A stretch of DNA of 7,271 bases, taken from contig JASLMY010000246.1 of NCBI GenBank assembly GCA_030746295.1, forward strand, positions 1 through 7,271, read 5' to 3'. A program made the translations under genes and the position numbers. This DNA comes from Alphaproteobacteria bacterium (lineage in GTDB: Bacteria; Pseudomonadota; Alphaproteobacteria; GCA-2731375). Position 1 is the stretch's first letter. Every line of letters starts with the position of its first letter. Positions 1 to 6,590 of this stretch are shown one piece after another. The notes beneath the pieces are model-generated. The model was given only the letters and a program-made list of their open reading frames with translations, did not search any database and had not been told where the DNA came from.

Positions 1-924
1 TCGAATCGGCACTACGTTCAAGCGGTAGAAAAGGTCCTCGCGGAAGCGGCCCTGGTGAATCAGCTGACGCAGATCGCGGTTGGTGGCGGCAATGATGCGG
101 GCGTCGGCCCGGATCGGGGTCCGGCCGCCGACCGTCGTGTACTCGCCCTGCTGCAACACGCGCAGCAATCGGGTCTGCGCCTCGGGCGGCATATCGCCGA
201 TCTCGTCCAAAAAGAGGGTGCCGCCATTGGCCTGCTCGAAGCGGCCCATGCTGCGGTTGCTGGCGCCGGTGAAGGCGCCCTTCTCGTGCCCGAAGAGCTC
301 GCTCTCGATCAGCTCGCGCGGAATTGCCGCCATGTTGACGGCGACGAAGGCACCGCCGCGGCGCTTTCCGAAGTCGTGCAGGGCCCGCGCCACCAGCTCC
401 TTGCCGGTGCCCGATTCGCCGGTGATGGTGACGGTGAGGTCGGTCGCCATCAGCCGCGCCAGGGTCCGGTAGATGTCCTGCATCGCCGGCGAGCGGCCGA
501 TCAGCGGCAGGCCTTCCTCGCTCTCGTCGTCGCCGTTCGGACGGTCGGCCCGTCGCGCATCGGCGCTGAGGGCGCGGCGGACGACGTTGGTCAGGTCGTT
601 CAGGTCGAACGGCTTGGGCAGGTACTCGTAGGCGCCGCGCTCGGTCGCCCGGATCGCGGTCAGGATCGTGCTCTGCGCGCTCATGACGATGATCGGCAGG
701 TTGGGGCGCAGCTTCTTGATCCGGGGTAGGAGGTCGAGGCCGTTCTCGTCCGGCATCACCACGTCGGTGATGACGAGATCGCCCTCGCCGTCCGAGACCC
801 AGCGCCAGAGGGTCGCGGCGTTGGAAGCGCTGAGGACGCGGTAGCCGGCCCGACCCAGCGCCTGATCGAGGACCATGCGGATCGCCCGGTCGTCGTCGGC
901 GATCAGGATCGTGCCTTCGCTCAA
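1..924 (-). CDS. ntrC: Nitrogen regulation response regulator NtrC (partial, C-terminus off the left edge)
   Basis: Sigma-54-dependent activator of nitrogen-assimilation genes, phosphorylated by NtrB. I translated 308 codons; family members are about 480 residues, so the end of the AAA+ domain and the Fis-type helix-turn-helix are missing. The receiver domain (about 4-120) has the acidic pocket (ADDDR), phospho-acceptor D54 (ITDVVMPD), S82 and K104, all at canonical positions. The AAA+ domain from about 140 has Walker A GESGTGKE (169-176), the sigma-54 contact loop GAFTGA (216-221), Walker B with LFLDEIGD (237-244), and [10 protein letters not shown] with a likely arginine finger at R295. The start is taken as TTG at 924, whose bases overlap the ntrB stop (TTGA). 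GGAG lies 7 bases upstream, and this start puts the phospho-aspartate exactly at 54. The overlap suggests translational coupling to ntrB. The reading frame stays open to base 1. Confidence 0.97.
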   Translation of the reverse strand, partial: MSEGTILIADDDRAIRMVLDQALGRAGYRVLSASNAATLWRWVSDGEGDLVITDVVMPDENGLDLLPRIKKLRPNLPIIVMSAQSTILTAIRATERGAYEYLPKPFDLNDLTNVVRRALSADARRADRPNGDDESEEGLPLIGRSPAMQDIYRTLARLMATDLTVTITGESGTGKELVARALHDFGKRRGGAFVAVNMAAIPRELIESELFGHEKGAFTGASNRSMGRFEQANGGTLFLDEIGDMPPEAQTRLLRVLQQGEYTTVGGRTPIRADARIIAATNRDLRQLIHQGRFREDLFYRLNVVPIR

Positions 925-2048
925 CCTGCTTCTCCGTCGGTCCAGCCGACCGCCTCGTGCAGCGGCAGCATGACCCGAAAGGTGGTCCGGCGCGGCTCGG
1001 AGCTGCAGTCGACGATGCCGCCGTGATCGCCGATCAACTTGGCGACCAGCGCCAGGCCGAGTCCCGTGCCCTCGGCCTTGGTGGTGACGAACGGATCGAA
1101 GAGATGCGGGCGCAGGTCCTCCGGCACGCCTGAGCCGTTGTCGCTGACCGAGACCTCGAGCGGCAGCTTCAAGCGGCTGTTGGAGCCCGGGATGGCCACC
1201 CGGACGCCATGTCGAAAGGCCGTCGCCAGCACGATCTCACCGCCCTCTTCCGGCACCGCCTCGGCCGCGTTCTTCACCAGGTTGAGGAATACCTGCACCA
1301 GCTGATCGAAGTTGCCGTAAACGGGCGGCAATGAGGGGTCGTAGCGCTCGACGATGGTGATGCTGCGGGCGAAGCCGCTCTCCGACACCTTGCGCACCCG
1401 CTCCAGGACCTGGTGAATGTTCACGGGACGGCGCTGCAATGGCTTGTCGGAGAACATCTCCATGTGGTCGACCAGGGCGCAGACGCGATCGACCTCGTCG
1501 CGGATGAGATCGGTCAGTGCCTGATCTTGAGGTTGGACGTTGTCTTCCAGAAGTTGCGCTGCGCCGCGGATGCCCGACAGTGGGTTCTTGATCTCGTGCA
1601 CCAGCACTGCCGCCATCCCGGCGACCATTCGCGCCGCACCCCGATGCGTCAATTGGCGATCCATCTTGCCGGCGATCGAGGCCTCGCGGATCACGATCAC
1701 CGCCGCCCCCGGCGCATCCGCGACCGGTGCCACGGTGATGTCCGACAGCCTGGGCCCGGTCTTCGGCGTGCCGAGATCGACCGCGTATTCCGACATCGTC
1801 ATGCCTTGGCGCTGGACCTGATCCAAGAGCGCCAGCAAGGGGCTGTCGTAAGGCACGACGTCGGCCACGGCGCCGCCGACCAGATAGGGGGCACCGGCGG
1901 CGAAGAACTGCTCGGCGGCGTGGTTCACGTAGCCGATGGCAGCGTCGCCGTCGACCAGCAGCACTGGATTCGGCAGCGCCGCCAGGATGCCGTCGGCGCC
2001 TGGCAGCGCCGAGGCGGGCGCCTTGGTCGCCGGCCGGGACACCGCCAT
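921..2048 (-). CDS. ntrB: Nitrogen-sensing histidine kinase NtrB
   Basis: Cytoplasmic sensor kinase/phosphatase that phosphorylates NtrC under nitrogen limitation; in this family its activity is controlled by PII proteins. It has 375 residues, usual for the family, and no membrane segments. A PAS-like sensor domain covers about 20-125 ([17 protein letters not shown]). The dimerisation/phosphotransfer H-box is [19 protein letters not shown] with phospho-acceptor H151. The ATP-binding domain shows the N box ([12 protein letters not shown], 253-264), G1 box (DNGSGVP, 303-309), F box (LFDPFVTTK, 316-324) and G2 box (GTGLGLA, 327-333). The segment at about 279-297 between N and G1 boxes resembles an insertion I recall from alphaproteobacterial NtrB. 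The ATG at 2048 is preceded by GGAGGG about 10 bases away. Two bases separate it from the dusB stop, and its own stop overlaps the ntrC start, so dusB-ntrB-ntrC is very likely one transcript. Confidence 0.97.
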   Translation of the reverse strand: MAVSRPATKAPASALPGADGILAALPNPVLLVDGDAAIGYVNHAAEQFFAAGAPYLVGGAVADVVPYDSPLLALLDQVQRQGMTMSEYAVDLGTPKTGPRLSDITVAPVADAPGAAVIVIREASIAGKMDRQLTHRGAARMVAGMAAVLVHEIKNPLSGIRGAAQLLEDNVQPQDQALTDLIRDEVDRVCALVDHMEMFSDKPLQRRPVNIHQVLERVRKVSESGFARSITIVERYDPSLPPVYGNFDQLVQVFLNLVKNAAEAVPEEGGEIVLATAFRHGVRVAIPGSNSRLKLPLEVSVSDNGSGVPEDLRPHLFDPFVTTKAEGTGLGLALVAKLIGDHGGIVDCSSEPRRTTFRVMLPLHEAVGWTDGEAG

Positions 2049-2050
2049 CG

Positions 2051-3040
2051 CTAGGCGGCCCTCCGTTCCGCCAGCCGATCATAGGCCTCGGCGACCAGGC
2101 ATATGACCCGGGCCGGGTCGTCTTCCTGCTGCACCCGGCGCCGGGTCGCCTCGCCTGCGCCGGCCTTGTCGAGGTACCAGCCCAAGTGCTTGCGCGCGAC
2201 CCGACGGCCGATCTCGGTGCCGTGGTGCGCCAACAGATCCCGGTAGTGGTCGAGGGCGACGTCCTTCTGTTCCGTCAGCGTAGGCTCGGGCGGCCGGTGG
2301 CCGGTCGCGAGATAGCGGGCGACCGCGCCCGGAAACCAGGGCCGCCCACAGGCGCCGCGGCCGATCATGACGCCGTCGGCCTTGGACTGGCGCAGAATGC
2401 CGCGGGCGTCGTCGTACGTCTCGACATCGCCATTGGCGATCACCGGCACGGCGACCGCGTCCTTGACCCGGGCGATGAAATCCCAGTCGGCCCTGCCGCC
2501 GAAGCCTTGCTCGCGGGTGCGGCCGTGGACGGTGATGAGCGAGACGCCCAGATCCTCGGCGAGCTTCGCCAGCCTCGGCGCGTTCCGCCTGGTGGCGTCC
2601 CAGCCGGTCCGCATCTTCAGCCCCACCGGCACCGAGACGGCCCCGACCGTGGCCTCGATCAGGCGCGCCGCCAGGGCCTCGTCCCGCATCAAGGCGGCGC
2701 CCGCCTGCTTGCCCTGGGCCACCTTCTTGACCGGGCAGCCCATGTTGATGTCGATCATCCGCGCACCCCGGTCTTCCGAGAGACGTGCCGCCAGTGCCAT
2801 CGGCTCGGGTTCGGCGCCGGCGAGCTGGATCACCAGCGGTCCCTCGGCACCGTCCGGCTGGCGGCGGCGCTCGCTCTCCCGCGTGCGCTGGATGACGCCA
2901 CGACTGACGATCATCTCGGAGACGACCAGCCCCGCGCCCCATCGGCGCGCCAGGCGGCGAAATGGCGCATCGGTGACGCCCGACATGGGCGCCAGGATGA
3001 CGGGATTGTCGAGGCGCAGCGATCCGACGTCGACGCACAT
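2051..3040 (-). CDS. dusB: tRNA-dihydrouridine synthase DusB (NifR3)
   Basis: FMN- and NADPH-dependent enzyme that reduces uridine to dihydrouridine in the tRNA D-loop; it acts in the cytoplasm. From this start it has 329 residues, normal for DusB. The TIM barrel begins with the flavin motif [14 protein letters not shown] (16-29). The catalytic cysteine is C102 in [11 protein letters not shown] (97-107). Other barrel motifs are LKMRTGW (141-147), VHGRTREQ (171-178), ANGDV (202-206) and [11 protein letters not shown] (225-235). The C-terminus carries the helical tRNA-binding part ([15 protein letters not shown]). I chose ATG at 3040 because the residues before NPVILAPM then match the usual short DusB N-terminus. 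An in-frame TTG at 3055 would add five residues, and neither start has a clear ribosome binding site. It is the first gene of the dusB-ntrB-ntrC operon. The old name nifR3 comes from this same linkage in other alphaproteobacteria. Confidence 0.96.
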   Translation of the reverse strand: MCVDVGSLRLDNPVILAPMSGVTDAPFRRLARRWGAGLVVSEMIVSRGVIQRTRESERRRQPDGAEGPLVIQLAGAEPEPMALAARLSEDRGARMIDINMGCPVKKVAQGKQAGAALMRDEALAARLIEATVGAVSVPVGLKMRTGWDATRRNAPRLAKLAEDLGVSLITVHGRTREQGFGGRADWDFIARVKDAVAVPVIANGDVETYDDARGILRQSKADGVMIGRGACGRPWFPGAVARYLATGHRPPEPTLTEQKDVALDHYRDLLAHHGTEIGRRVARKHLGWYLDKAGAGEATRRRVQQEDDPARVICLVAEAYDRLAERRAA

Positions 3041-3059
3041 TTCTTGGGCAATCAATCCA

Positions 3060-3079
3060 TTTGCACTGAGAGGGGCAAA
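3060..3079. repeat. Inverted repeat TTTGC-N10-GCAAA in the dusB leader
   Basis: Perfect 5-base arms lie at 3060-3064 and 3075-3079, in one of the few AT-containing stretches of the window. The right arm overlaps the possible -10 element of the leftward promoter and the left arm lies just downstream of its expected start point. The 20-base dyad has operator-like geometry. No known regulator site is recognised, and it does not match the NtrC consensus (TGCACC-N5-GGTGCA). Arms this short can occur by chance. Confidence 0.25.
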
Positions 3080-3105
3080 CTAGGGGACTCAGGTCATATT
3101 CGCAA
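3077..3105 (-). promoter_or_regulatory. Possible sigma-70-type promoter for dusB-ntrB-ntrC
   Basis: On the leftward strand TTGCGA (3105-3100) and TAGTTT (3082-3077) are separated by exactly 17 bases. They match 4/6 and 3/6 of the TTGACA / TATAAT consensus. A transcript starting near 3070 would have a leader of about 30 bases before the dusB ATG at 3040. The position fits the first gene of the operon. The -10 match is weak, and alphaproteobacterial promoters often diverge from the E. coli consensus, so this is a candidate only. Confidence 0.3.
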
Positions 3106-3130
3106 TCATGAAACACACCGCACCCGTAGT

Positions 3131-3143
3131 GCGTCGCCGACGC
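3131..3143. repeat. Perfect 13-base palindrome in the divergent intergenic region
   Basis: GCGTCG and CGACGC flank a single central C (arms 3131-3136 and 3138-3143). It lies near the middle of the dusB / ispDF divergent gap, where an operator could act on either side. GC-rich DNA produces such palindromes often, and no regulator is recognised. Confidence 0.2.
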
Positions 3144-3189
3144 GCGGCGCGCCCTTGCGCCTTGGCGGCGGCGACCCCGGCGGTTAGGG

Positions 3190-3216
3190 TGGGCGCCGCG
3201 CCGCGCGGGGCGCCCA
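3190..3216. repeat. Strong GC-rich stem-loop just upstream of ispDF
   Basis: Perfect 8-base arms TGGGCGCC (3190-3197) and GGCGCCCA (3209-3216) flank an 11-base loop, ending 26 bases before the ispDF ATG. If transcribed it would form a very stable hairpin in the ispDF leader. No T-tract follows on either strand, so it is not a classical intrinsic terminator. It may be a leader structure, an operator, or a chance result of high GC. A weak promoter-like pair, TTGGCG (3162-3167) with 17-base spacing to TAGGGT (3185-3190), lies directly before it. Confidence 0.3.
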
Positions 3217-3242
3217 AGCTCGATTTCGGCCATGACCCGCCC

Positions 3243-4397
3243 ATGAACACCATCGCCCTGATCGTCGCCGCCGGCCGCGGCACCCGTCTCGGCGCCGAGC
3301 TGCCGAAGCAGTACCTTTCGCTGGCCGGCGTCCCCATGCTGCGTCATTCGGTCGAGGCCTTCCTTGCCCACCCCGAGGTCGATGCGGTGCGTGTCGTCAT
3401 CGATCCGGCCGACCGCGAGCACCACGACCGGGCGCTGCGGGGCCTGGCGGCTTTGGCGCCGGTCGCGGGTGGTGCCAGCCGACAGCAATCGGTGCGCCTC
3501 GGCTTGGAGAGCCTAACCGGAGCGGCACCGGACCGCGTCCTGATCCACGACGCGGCCCGGCCGTTCGTCGACGCGAACACGATCTCGGCGACCCTGGCTG
3601 CGCTCGGGCAGCACCACGGCGCCCTGCCCGGTCTCGCCGTCGCCGACAGCCTGAAGCGGGCCGAGGCCGGCCTGGTCACCGACAGTGTCGACCGCGCCGG
3701 CATCTGGCGGGCGCAAACGCCACAGGTCTTTCGCTTCGCCGATATCCTGGCCGCCCACCGCGAAGCCGAGGATTTATCGCTGACCGACGATGCCGCCGTC
3801 GCGACCCGCGCCGGCCTCGCCGTCGCCATGGTCCCGGGCACGGAGGCGAACTTCAAGGTCACGGACGAGGCCGACATGGCGCGCGCCAGACGCACCATCG
3901 GCGGCGACGCCGGCGAGGTCCGGGTCGGCAACGGTTTCGACGTGCACCGCTTCGAGGCCGGCGACCACGTCATGCTCTGTGGCGTGGCCGTGCCGCATGA
4001 CGCGGGACTCAAGGGCCACTCGGATGCCGATGTCGGCCTGCATGCGTTGACCGACGCGGTGCTCGGCACCATCGGCGCCGGCGATATCGGCCAGCATTTC
4101 CCGCCAAGCGAGCCCGAGTGGCGCGGCGCGCCCTCGGAGGATTTCCTACGCCACGCCGCGGCACTGGTCGTCGCGGCCGGCGGATGCATCGCCCATGTCG
4201 ACCTGACCCTGATCCTGGAGCGGCCCAAGGTCGGCCCGCACCGCGACCGGATGCGGGCCAACGTCGCCCGCATTCTGGACCTCGCCGTCGAGCGGGTCAG
4301 CGTCAAGGCGACCACGACCGAGCGGCTGGGCTTTCTCGGCCGCGGCGAGGGCATCGCCGCCCAGGCCACCGCCACCGTGCGCTTGGGCGGACCATGA
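3243..4397 (+). CDS. ispDF: Bifunctional IspD-IspF: 2-C-methyl-D-erythritol 4-phosphate cytidylyltransferase / 2,4-cyclodiphosphate synthase
   Basis: Catalyses two non-consecutive steps of the MEP isoprenoid pathway: CTP-dependent formation of CDP-methylerythritol, and cyclisation of its 2-phosphate to MEcPP with release of CMP. The intervening kinase IspE is not in the window. It has 384 residues, typical of the fusion. The IspD half (about 1-220) has ALIVAAGRGTRLG...PKQY (5-24), SRQQSV (79-84), IHDAARP (101-107), QTPQ (158-161) and NFKVT (203-207). The IspF half (about 226-384) has metal ligands D233 and H235 (GFDVHRF) and H267 (GLHALTDA), plus KGHSDADVG, GDIGQHFPP (280-288) and TTTERLGFLGRGEG (357-370). 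The join is nearly linker-free. I chose ATG at 3243 because IspD homologues begin there. The frame is open back to ATG 3108, but that adds an Arg/Ala-rich leader unlike the family. No clear ribosome binding site precedes 3243. The stop overlaps the pgpA start (ATGA). Confidence 0.97.
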   Translation: MNTIALIVAAGRGTRLGAELPKQYLSLAGVPMLRHSVEAFLAHPEVDAVRVVIDPADREHHDRALRGLAALAPVAGGASRQQSVRLGLESLTGAAPDRVLIHDAARPFVDANTISATLAALGQHHGALPGLAVADSLKRAEAGLVTDSVDRAGIWRAQTPQVFRFADILAAHREAEDLSLTDDAAVATRAGLAVAMVPGTEANFKVTDEADMARARRTIGGDAGEVRVGNGFDVHRFEAGDHVMLCGVAVPHDAGLKGHSDADVGLHALTDAVLGTIGAGDIGQHFPPSEPEWRGAPSEDFLRHAAALVVAAGGCIAHVDLTLILERPKVGPHRDRMRANVARILDLAVERVSVKATTTERLGFLGRGEGIAAQATATVRLGGP

Positions 4398-4882
4398 AGC
4401 TGCGCACCCCGGCGCTGCCGCTCTCCGACCCAGCGGGCATGCTGGCGACCTGGTTCGGGGTCGGCCTGATGCGCTACGCGCCGGGCACCTGGGGCTCGTT
4501 TGCGGCCCTGCCGCTGGCCTGGCTGCTCTTCTACTTGGGCGGCACCTGGCTCCTGGCCGTGGGCACCGTCGTCGTCAGCCTGGTCGGCTGGTGGGCGGCC
4601 GAGCGTTATATCCGCGCCCACGGCACCGAGGACCCGGGCGACGTCGTCATCGACGAGGTCGCGGGCCAGTGGCTGACGCTGCTGCCGGCCGGCGGCGACA
4701 TCGGCCTGATGGCCGCCGGCTTCGTCCTCTTCCGGATCGCCGACATCTTGAAGCCGTGGCCGGCCGGGTGGGCCGACCGGCATATCAAGGGCGGCCTCGG
4801 CACCATGGTCGACGACCTGTTGGCGGCGATTTGGTCCGGCCTTGCGGTCCTGGGCCTGCGCCTCGCCTTCGGAGGTTTCTGA
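4394..4882 (+). CDS. pgpA: Phosphatidylglycerophosphatase A
   Basis: Membrane enzyme that dephosphorylates phosphatidylglycerophosphate to phosphatidylglycerol in the inner membrane. It has 162 residues, the usual family size. Signature blocks are all present: GVGLMRYAPGTWGS (22-35), the acidic DPGDVVIDEVAGQW (80-93, likely Mg2+ and catalytic), and FRIADILKPWPAGWADRH (113-130) followed by IKGGLGTMVDDLLAA (131-145). Hydrophobic helices are visible at about 35-68, 102-116 and 139-158. It starts at the ATG overlapping the ispDF stop by four bases, with no strong ribosome binding site, so translation is probably coupled to ispDF. Its stop directly abuts the ATG of cinA. The pairing with ispDF and cinA is familiar from alphaproteobacterial genomes. 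Confidence 0.95.
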   Translation: MKLRTPALPLSDPAGMLATWFGVGLMRYAPGTWGSFAALPLAWLLFYLGGTWLLAVGTVVVSLVGWWAAERYIRAHGTEDPGDVVIDEVAGQWLTLLPAGGDIGLMAAGFVLFRIADILKPWPAGWADRHIKGGLGTMVDDLLAAIWSGLAVLGLRLAFGGF

Positions 4883-5377
4883 ATGTCGTCGCCGGAGCTT
4901 CGCCAGCTGGCCGGCCAAGTGCTGGACGCCTGTCGCCAACGGGGCCTGATGATCGCCACGGCGGAATCCTGCACCGGCGGCCTGATCGCCGGCACGCTAA
5001 CCGATATCGCCGGCTCCTCCGACGTCGTCGACCGCGGCTTCGTCACCTATTCGAACGAGGCCAAGCAGGAGATGCTGGGAGTTCCGGCGGCGACGCTCGA
5101 ACGCCACGGCGCGGTCAGCGAGGCCACCGCCAGGGCCATGGCCGAGGGCGCGCTCGCCCGGGCGCGGGCCGACCTCGCGGTCGCGGTCACCGGCGTCGCC
5201 GGCCCCGGCGGCGGCACCGCGCCGAAACCGGTCGGCCGGGTGCATCTGGCGGCGGCGCGGCGCGGCGGCCCGACCTTGCACCGGAGCATGGACTATGGCG
5301 ATCTCGGCCGCGACGGCATCCGCTGGGCCACCGTCCGCACCGCGCTCGAGATGGCGTTGACGCGCGCCAGCGACTGA
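4883..5377 (+). CDS. cinA: Nicotinamide-nucleotide amidohydrolase (stand-alone CinA C-terminal domain, PncC)
   Basis: Hydrolyses nicotinamide mononucleotide to nicotinate mononucleotide and ammonia, returning an NAD-cycle by-product to synthesis; soluble. Its 164 residues equal the C-terminal domain only. The N-terminal MoCF-like ADP-ribose pyrophosphatase domain of full CinA (about 400 residues) is absent, and the complete start rules out truncation. Visible motifs are TAESCTGGLIAG with likely catalytic S29, FVTYSNEAK (53-61), GAVSE (76-80) and TGVAGPGGGTAPKPVG (103-118). GGAGGT sits at 4871-4876, six bases before the ATG, and is one of the best ribosome binding sites in the window. The ATG follows the pgpA stop with no gap. 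The competence-related name is historical; the enzymatic role is the better-supported call. Confidence 0.93.
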   Translation: MSSPELRQLAGQVLDACRQRGLMIATAESCTGGLIAGTLTDIAGSSDVVDRGFVTYSNEAKQEMLGVPAATLERHGAVSEATARAMAEGALARARADLAVAVTGVAGPGGGTAPKPVGRVHLAAARRGGPTLHRSMDYGDLGRDGIRWATVRTALEMALTRASD

Positions 5378-5392
5378 GGAGACGCACGACCA

Positions 5393-6082
5393 ATGTTCCG
5401 GATGCGGGGTCGACAGGTCGCGGTGCTGATCGTCGGCGGCCTCGCCGTCCTCGTCCTCGCCAGCGTCGTTGCCTACGTCCTCACCCGGCTCGGCAGCCTG
5501 ACGCCGGCCGACGGCGCCGGCTTCCTGGCCCTGATGGCGCTGCTACCGATGTCCGCCATCCTGTTCTGGGCCTACGGCTGGACGCTTGCCGTCGCCGAGG
5601 CGCCGGCGCCTTATTTGGGTCTCGACCGGTTGAGACTCCGTTGGGCCGCCGTCGGCGTCGGCGGTGGGATAGCGGTCGCGGCACTTTCATGGGCGGTGGT
5701 GACGCTGACGAGCCGCTGGCTCGGCGCGCCGTTCAACCTCTTCCTGGAGATCCTGGGGAAGACGGCGGAGGTCTCGCTGCCGCTCGTCGTCGTCCTGCTG
5801 TTGGTGGGTAGCGTCTTGGCACCCTTGTGGGAGGAGATCGTCTTTAGCGGCGTCCTCTACACCTGGGCCAGACGACACTTTGGAGTAGGCCTATCCGCGA
5901 TCGGCGTCGCCTGCCTGCACGCGCTGATGCATGTCGACCCCGCTGTGCTGCCAGCCCTGGTGACGATTTTTACCGTCTTCGCGCTGCTCTACGAGTGGTC
6001 CGGCAACATCTGGGTGCCGATCCTGGCGCACGTCACCAACAACACGCTTTCCTTCATCTGGGTCTTCTGGCAGCTCGGCTGA
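5393..6082 (+). CDS. CPBP-family (Rce1/Abi-like) intramembrane metalloprotease homologue with altered motif residues
   Basis: A 229-residue polytopic membrane protein with hydrophobic segments at about 8-31, 44-68, 84-106, 128-146, 166-180, 185-200 and 206-227. Three motifs place it in the CPBP / Rce1 family: EEIVFSG (147-153, motif EExxxR), HALMH (176-180, motif FxxxH) and HVTNN (213-217, motif HxxxN). Catalytic glutamates E147/E148 and the histidines H180 and H213 remain. The motif-1 arginine is serine (S152), and the motif-2 phenylalanine is histidine (H176). Activity is therefore uncertain. Bacterial members have been linked to protein processing, bacteriocin immunity or scaffolding; no substrate can be read here. 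It starts 15 bases after cinA, with GAGGAG at 5376-5381, so it is probably the last gene of the ispDF operon. Its stop faces the ratA stop 16 bases away. Confidence 0.85.
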   Translation: MFRMRGRQVAVLIVGGLAVLVLASVVAYVLTRLGSLTPADGAGFLALMALLPMSAILFWAYGWTLAVAEAPAPYLGLDRLRLRWAAVGVGGGIAVAALSWAVVTLTSRWLGAPFNLFLEILGKTAEVSLPLVVVLLLVGSVLAPLWEEIVFSGVLYTWARRHFGVGLSAIGVACLHALMHVDPAVLPALVTIFTVFALLYEWSGNIWVPILAHVTNNTLSFIWVFWQLG

Positions 6083-6098
6083 GCGCCCCGGCTCGCCC

Positions 6099-6581
6099 TC
6101 AGTCAGCGACGCCGCCATGCGCGGGCTGGCGGCGCACGGCGGGGGCATCGCCATGGACCTCGCGGGCGCGCTTCTCGAAGGCCTGCACCATGCGCTTCAC
6201 GGCCTCGTTGAAGGCAGCCCTGGCGACCGCCTGCAGAGCCCGTGAGTGGAACTCGAAATCGACGTAGAAGTCGATCGTGGTGGCGCGGCCGCCGTCCTCG
6301 GGAATGAAGCGCCAGTGGTTGTTGAGATAGCGGAAGGGGCCGTCGATATACTCGACGTCGATGCGGTCGGGCGCCGACAGCGTCACCTTGGACGTGAACT
6401 TCTCGCGAAAGACCTTGAAGCCGACCATGAGGTCGCCCCAGATGACGTTGCCCTGGCGCCGGCTCACCCGGCAGGCGATGCACCAGGGCAGGAACTCGGG
6501 ATAGCGCTCGATATCGGCGACCAGGTCGAAGAGCTGCTCGGGCCGGTAGGGTAACGTGCGTTGCTCGGCGTGGGTCGGCAT
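6099..6581 (-). CDS. ratA: RatA / Coq10-family START-like protein
   Basis: A 160-residue protein of the polyketide-cyclase / START-like fold, related to mitochondrial Coq10 (ubiquinone binding) and E. coli RatA. Recognisable blocks are LPYRPEQLFDLVADIERYPE (10-29), FLPWC (30-34), VGFKVFREKFTS (53-64), DGPFRYLNNHWRF (80-92), DFYVDFEFHSRALQ (104-117) and FNEAVKRMVQAFE (124-136). No signal peptide or membrane segment is seen. The ATG at 6581 has GAGGGG five bases upstream, within the end of lipA and the 9-base gap, so the two genes are probably cotranscribed. Databases often label this family a ribosome-association toxin. In alphaproteobacteria, next to lipA and without an antitoxin, a lipid or quinone chaperone role seems more likely, but that is inference. 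Confidence 0.92.
   Translation of the reverse strand: MPTHAEQRTLPYRPEQLFDLVADIERYPEFLPWCIACRVSRRQGNVIWGDLMVGFKVFREKFTSKVTLSAPDRIDVEYIDGPFRYLNNHWRFIPEDGGRATTIDFYVDFEFHSRALQAVARAAFNEAVKRMVQAFEKRAREVHGDAPAVRRQPAHGGVAD
6110..6134. repeat. GC-rich hairpin at the convergent gene ends
   Basis: Arms CGCCGCCA (6110-6117) and TGGCGGCG (6127-6134) pair perfectly over eight bases around a 9-base loop. The hairpin lies 27 bases after the stop of the CPBP gene and inside the last codons of ratA. There is no T-tract on either side, so it is not a standard intrinsic terminator. It could still help define the 3' end of the rightward transcript. The only gene-free sequence between the two stops is 6083-6098, too short to hold a terminator itself. 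Confidence 0.25.
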
Positions 6582-6590
6582 CGGCGCCCC

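Noticed and set aside
1596..1607. GTGC-N4-GCAC dyad resembling half of an NtrC-type site
   Set aside because: The spacing is wrong for an NtrC box, and it lies in the ntrB codons for the conserved H-box region, so codon constraint explains it.
1413..2054. 213-codon plus-strand frame antisense to ntrB, rich in His/Arg/Asp
   Set aside because: The composition mirrors the ntrB codons on the other strand, with no ribosome binding site or family resemblance.
2186..3187. 333-codon plus-strand frame antisense to dusB
   Set aside because: No domain or plausible start site, and it lies fully opposite a confidently identified gene.
3108..3242. N-terminal extension of ispDF starting at ATG 3108 (45 extra residues)
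   Set aside because: The extension is Arg/Ala-rich and absent from the IspD family, which begins at the MNTIALIVAAG position. It also has no ribosome binding site and would put most of the divergent control region inside a gene.
2079..3488. Long minus-strand open frame overlapping dusB in another frame and crossing the intergenic gap into ispDF
   Set aside because: The dusB frame has all catalytic motifs. The alternative translation is an Arg/Gly-rich shadow of it.
3344..4939. A 531-codon open frame on the minus strand, antisense to ispDF and pgpA
   Set aside because: It runs opposite two genes with complete family motifs. Its translation is low-complexity, rich in Arg, Ala, Ser and Pro, with no recognisable domain. 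Long antisense frames are expected at this GC content.
6099..6581. RatA as the toxin of a toxin-antitoxin pair
   Set aside because: No antitoxin-like partner is adjacent. The neighbours are lipA and a convergent membrane protein, and the sequence fits the widespread Coq10-like housekeeping family.
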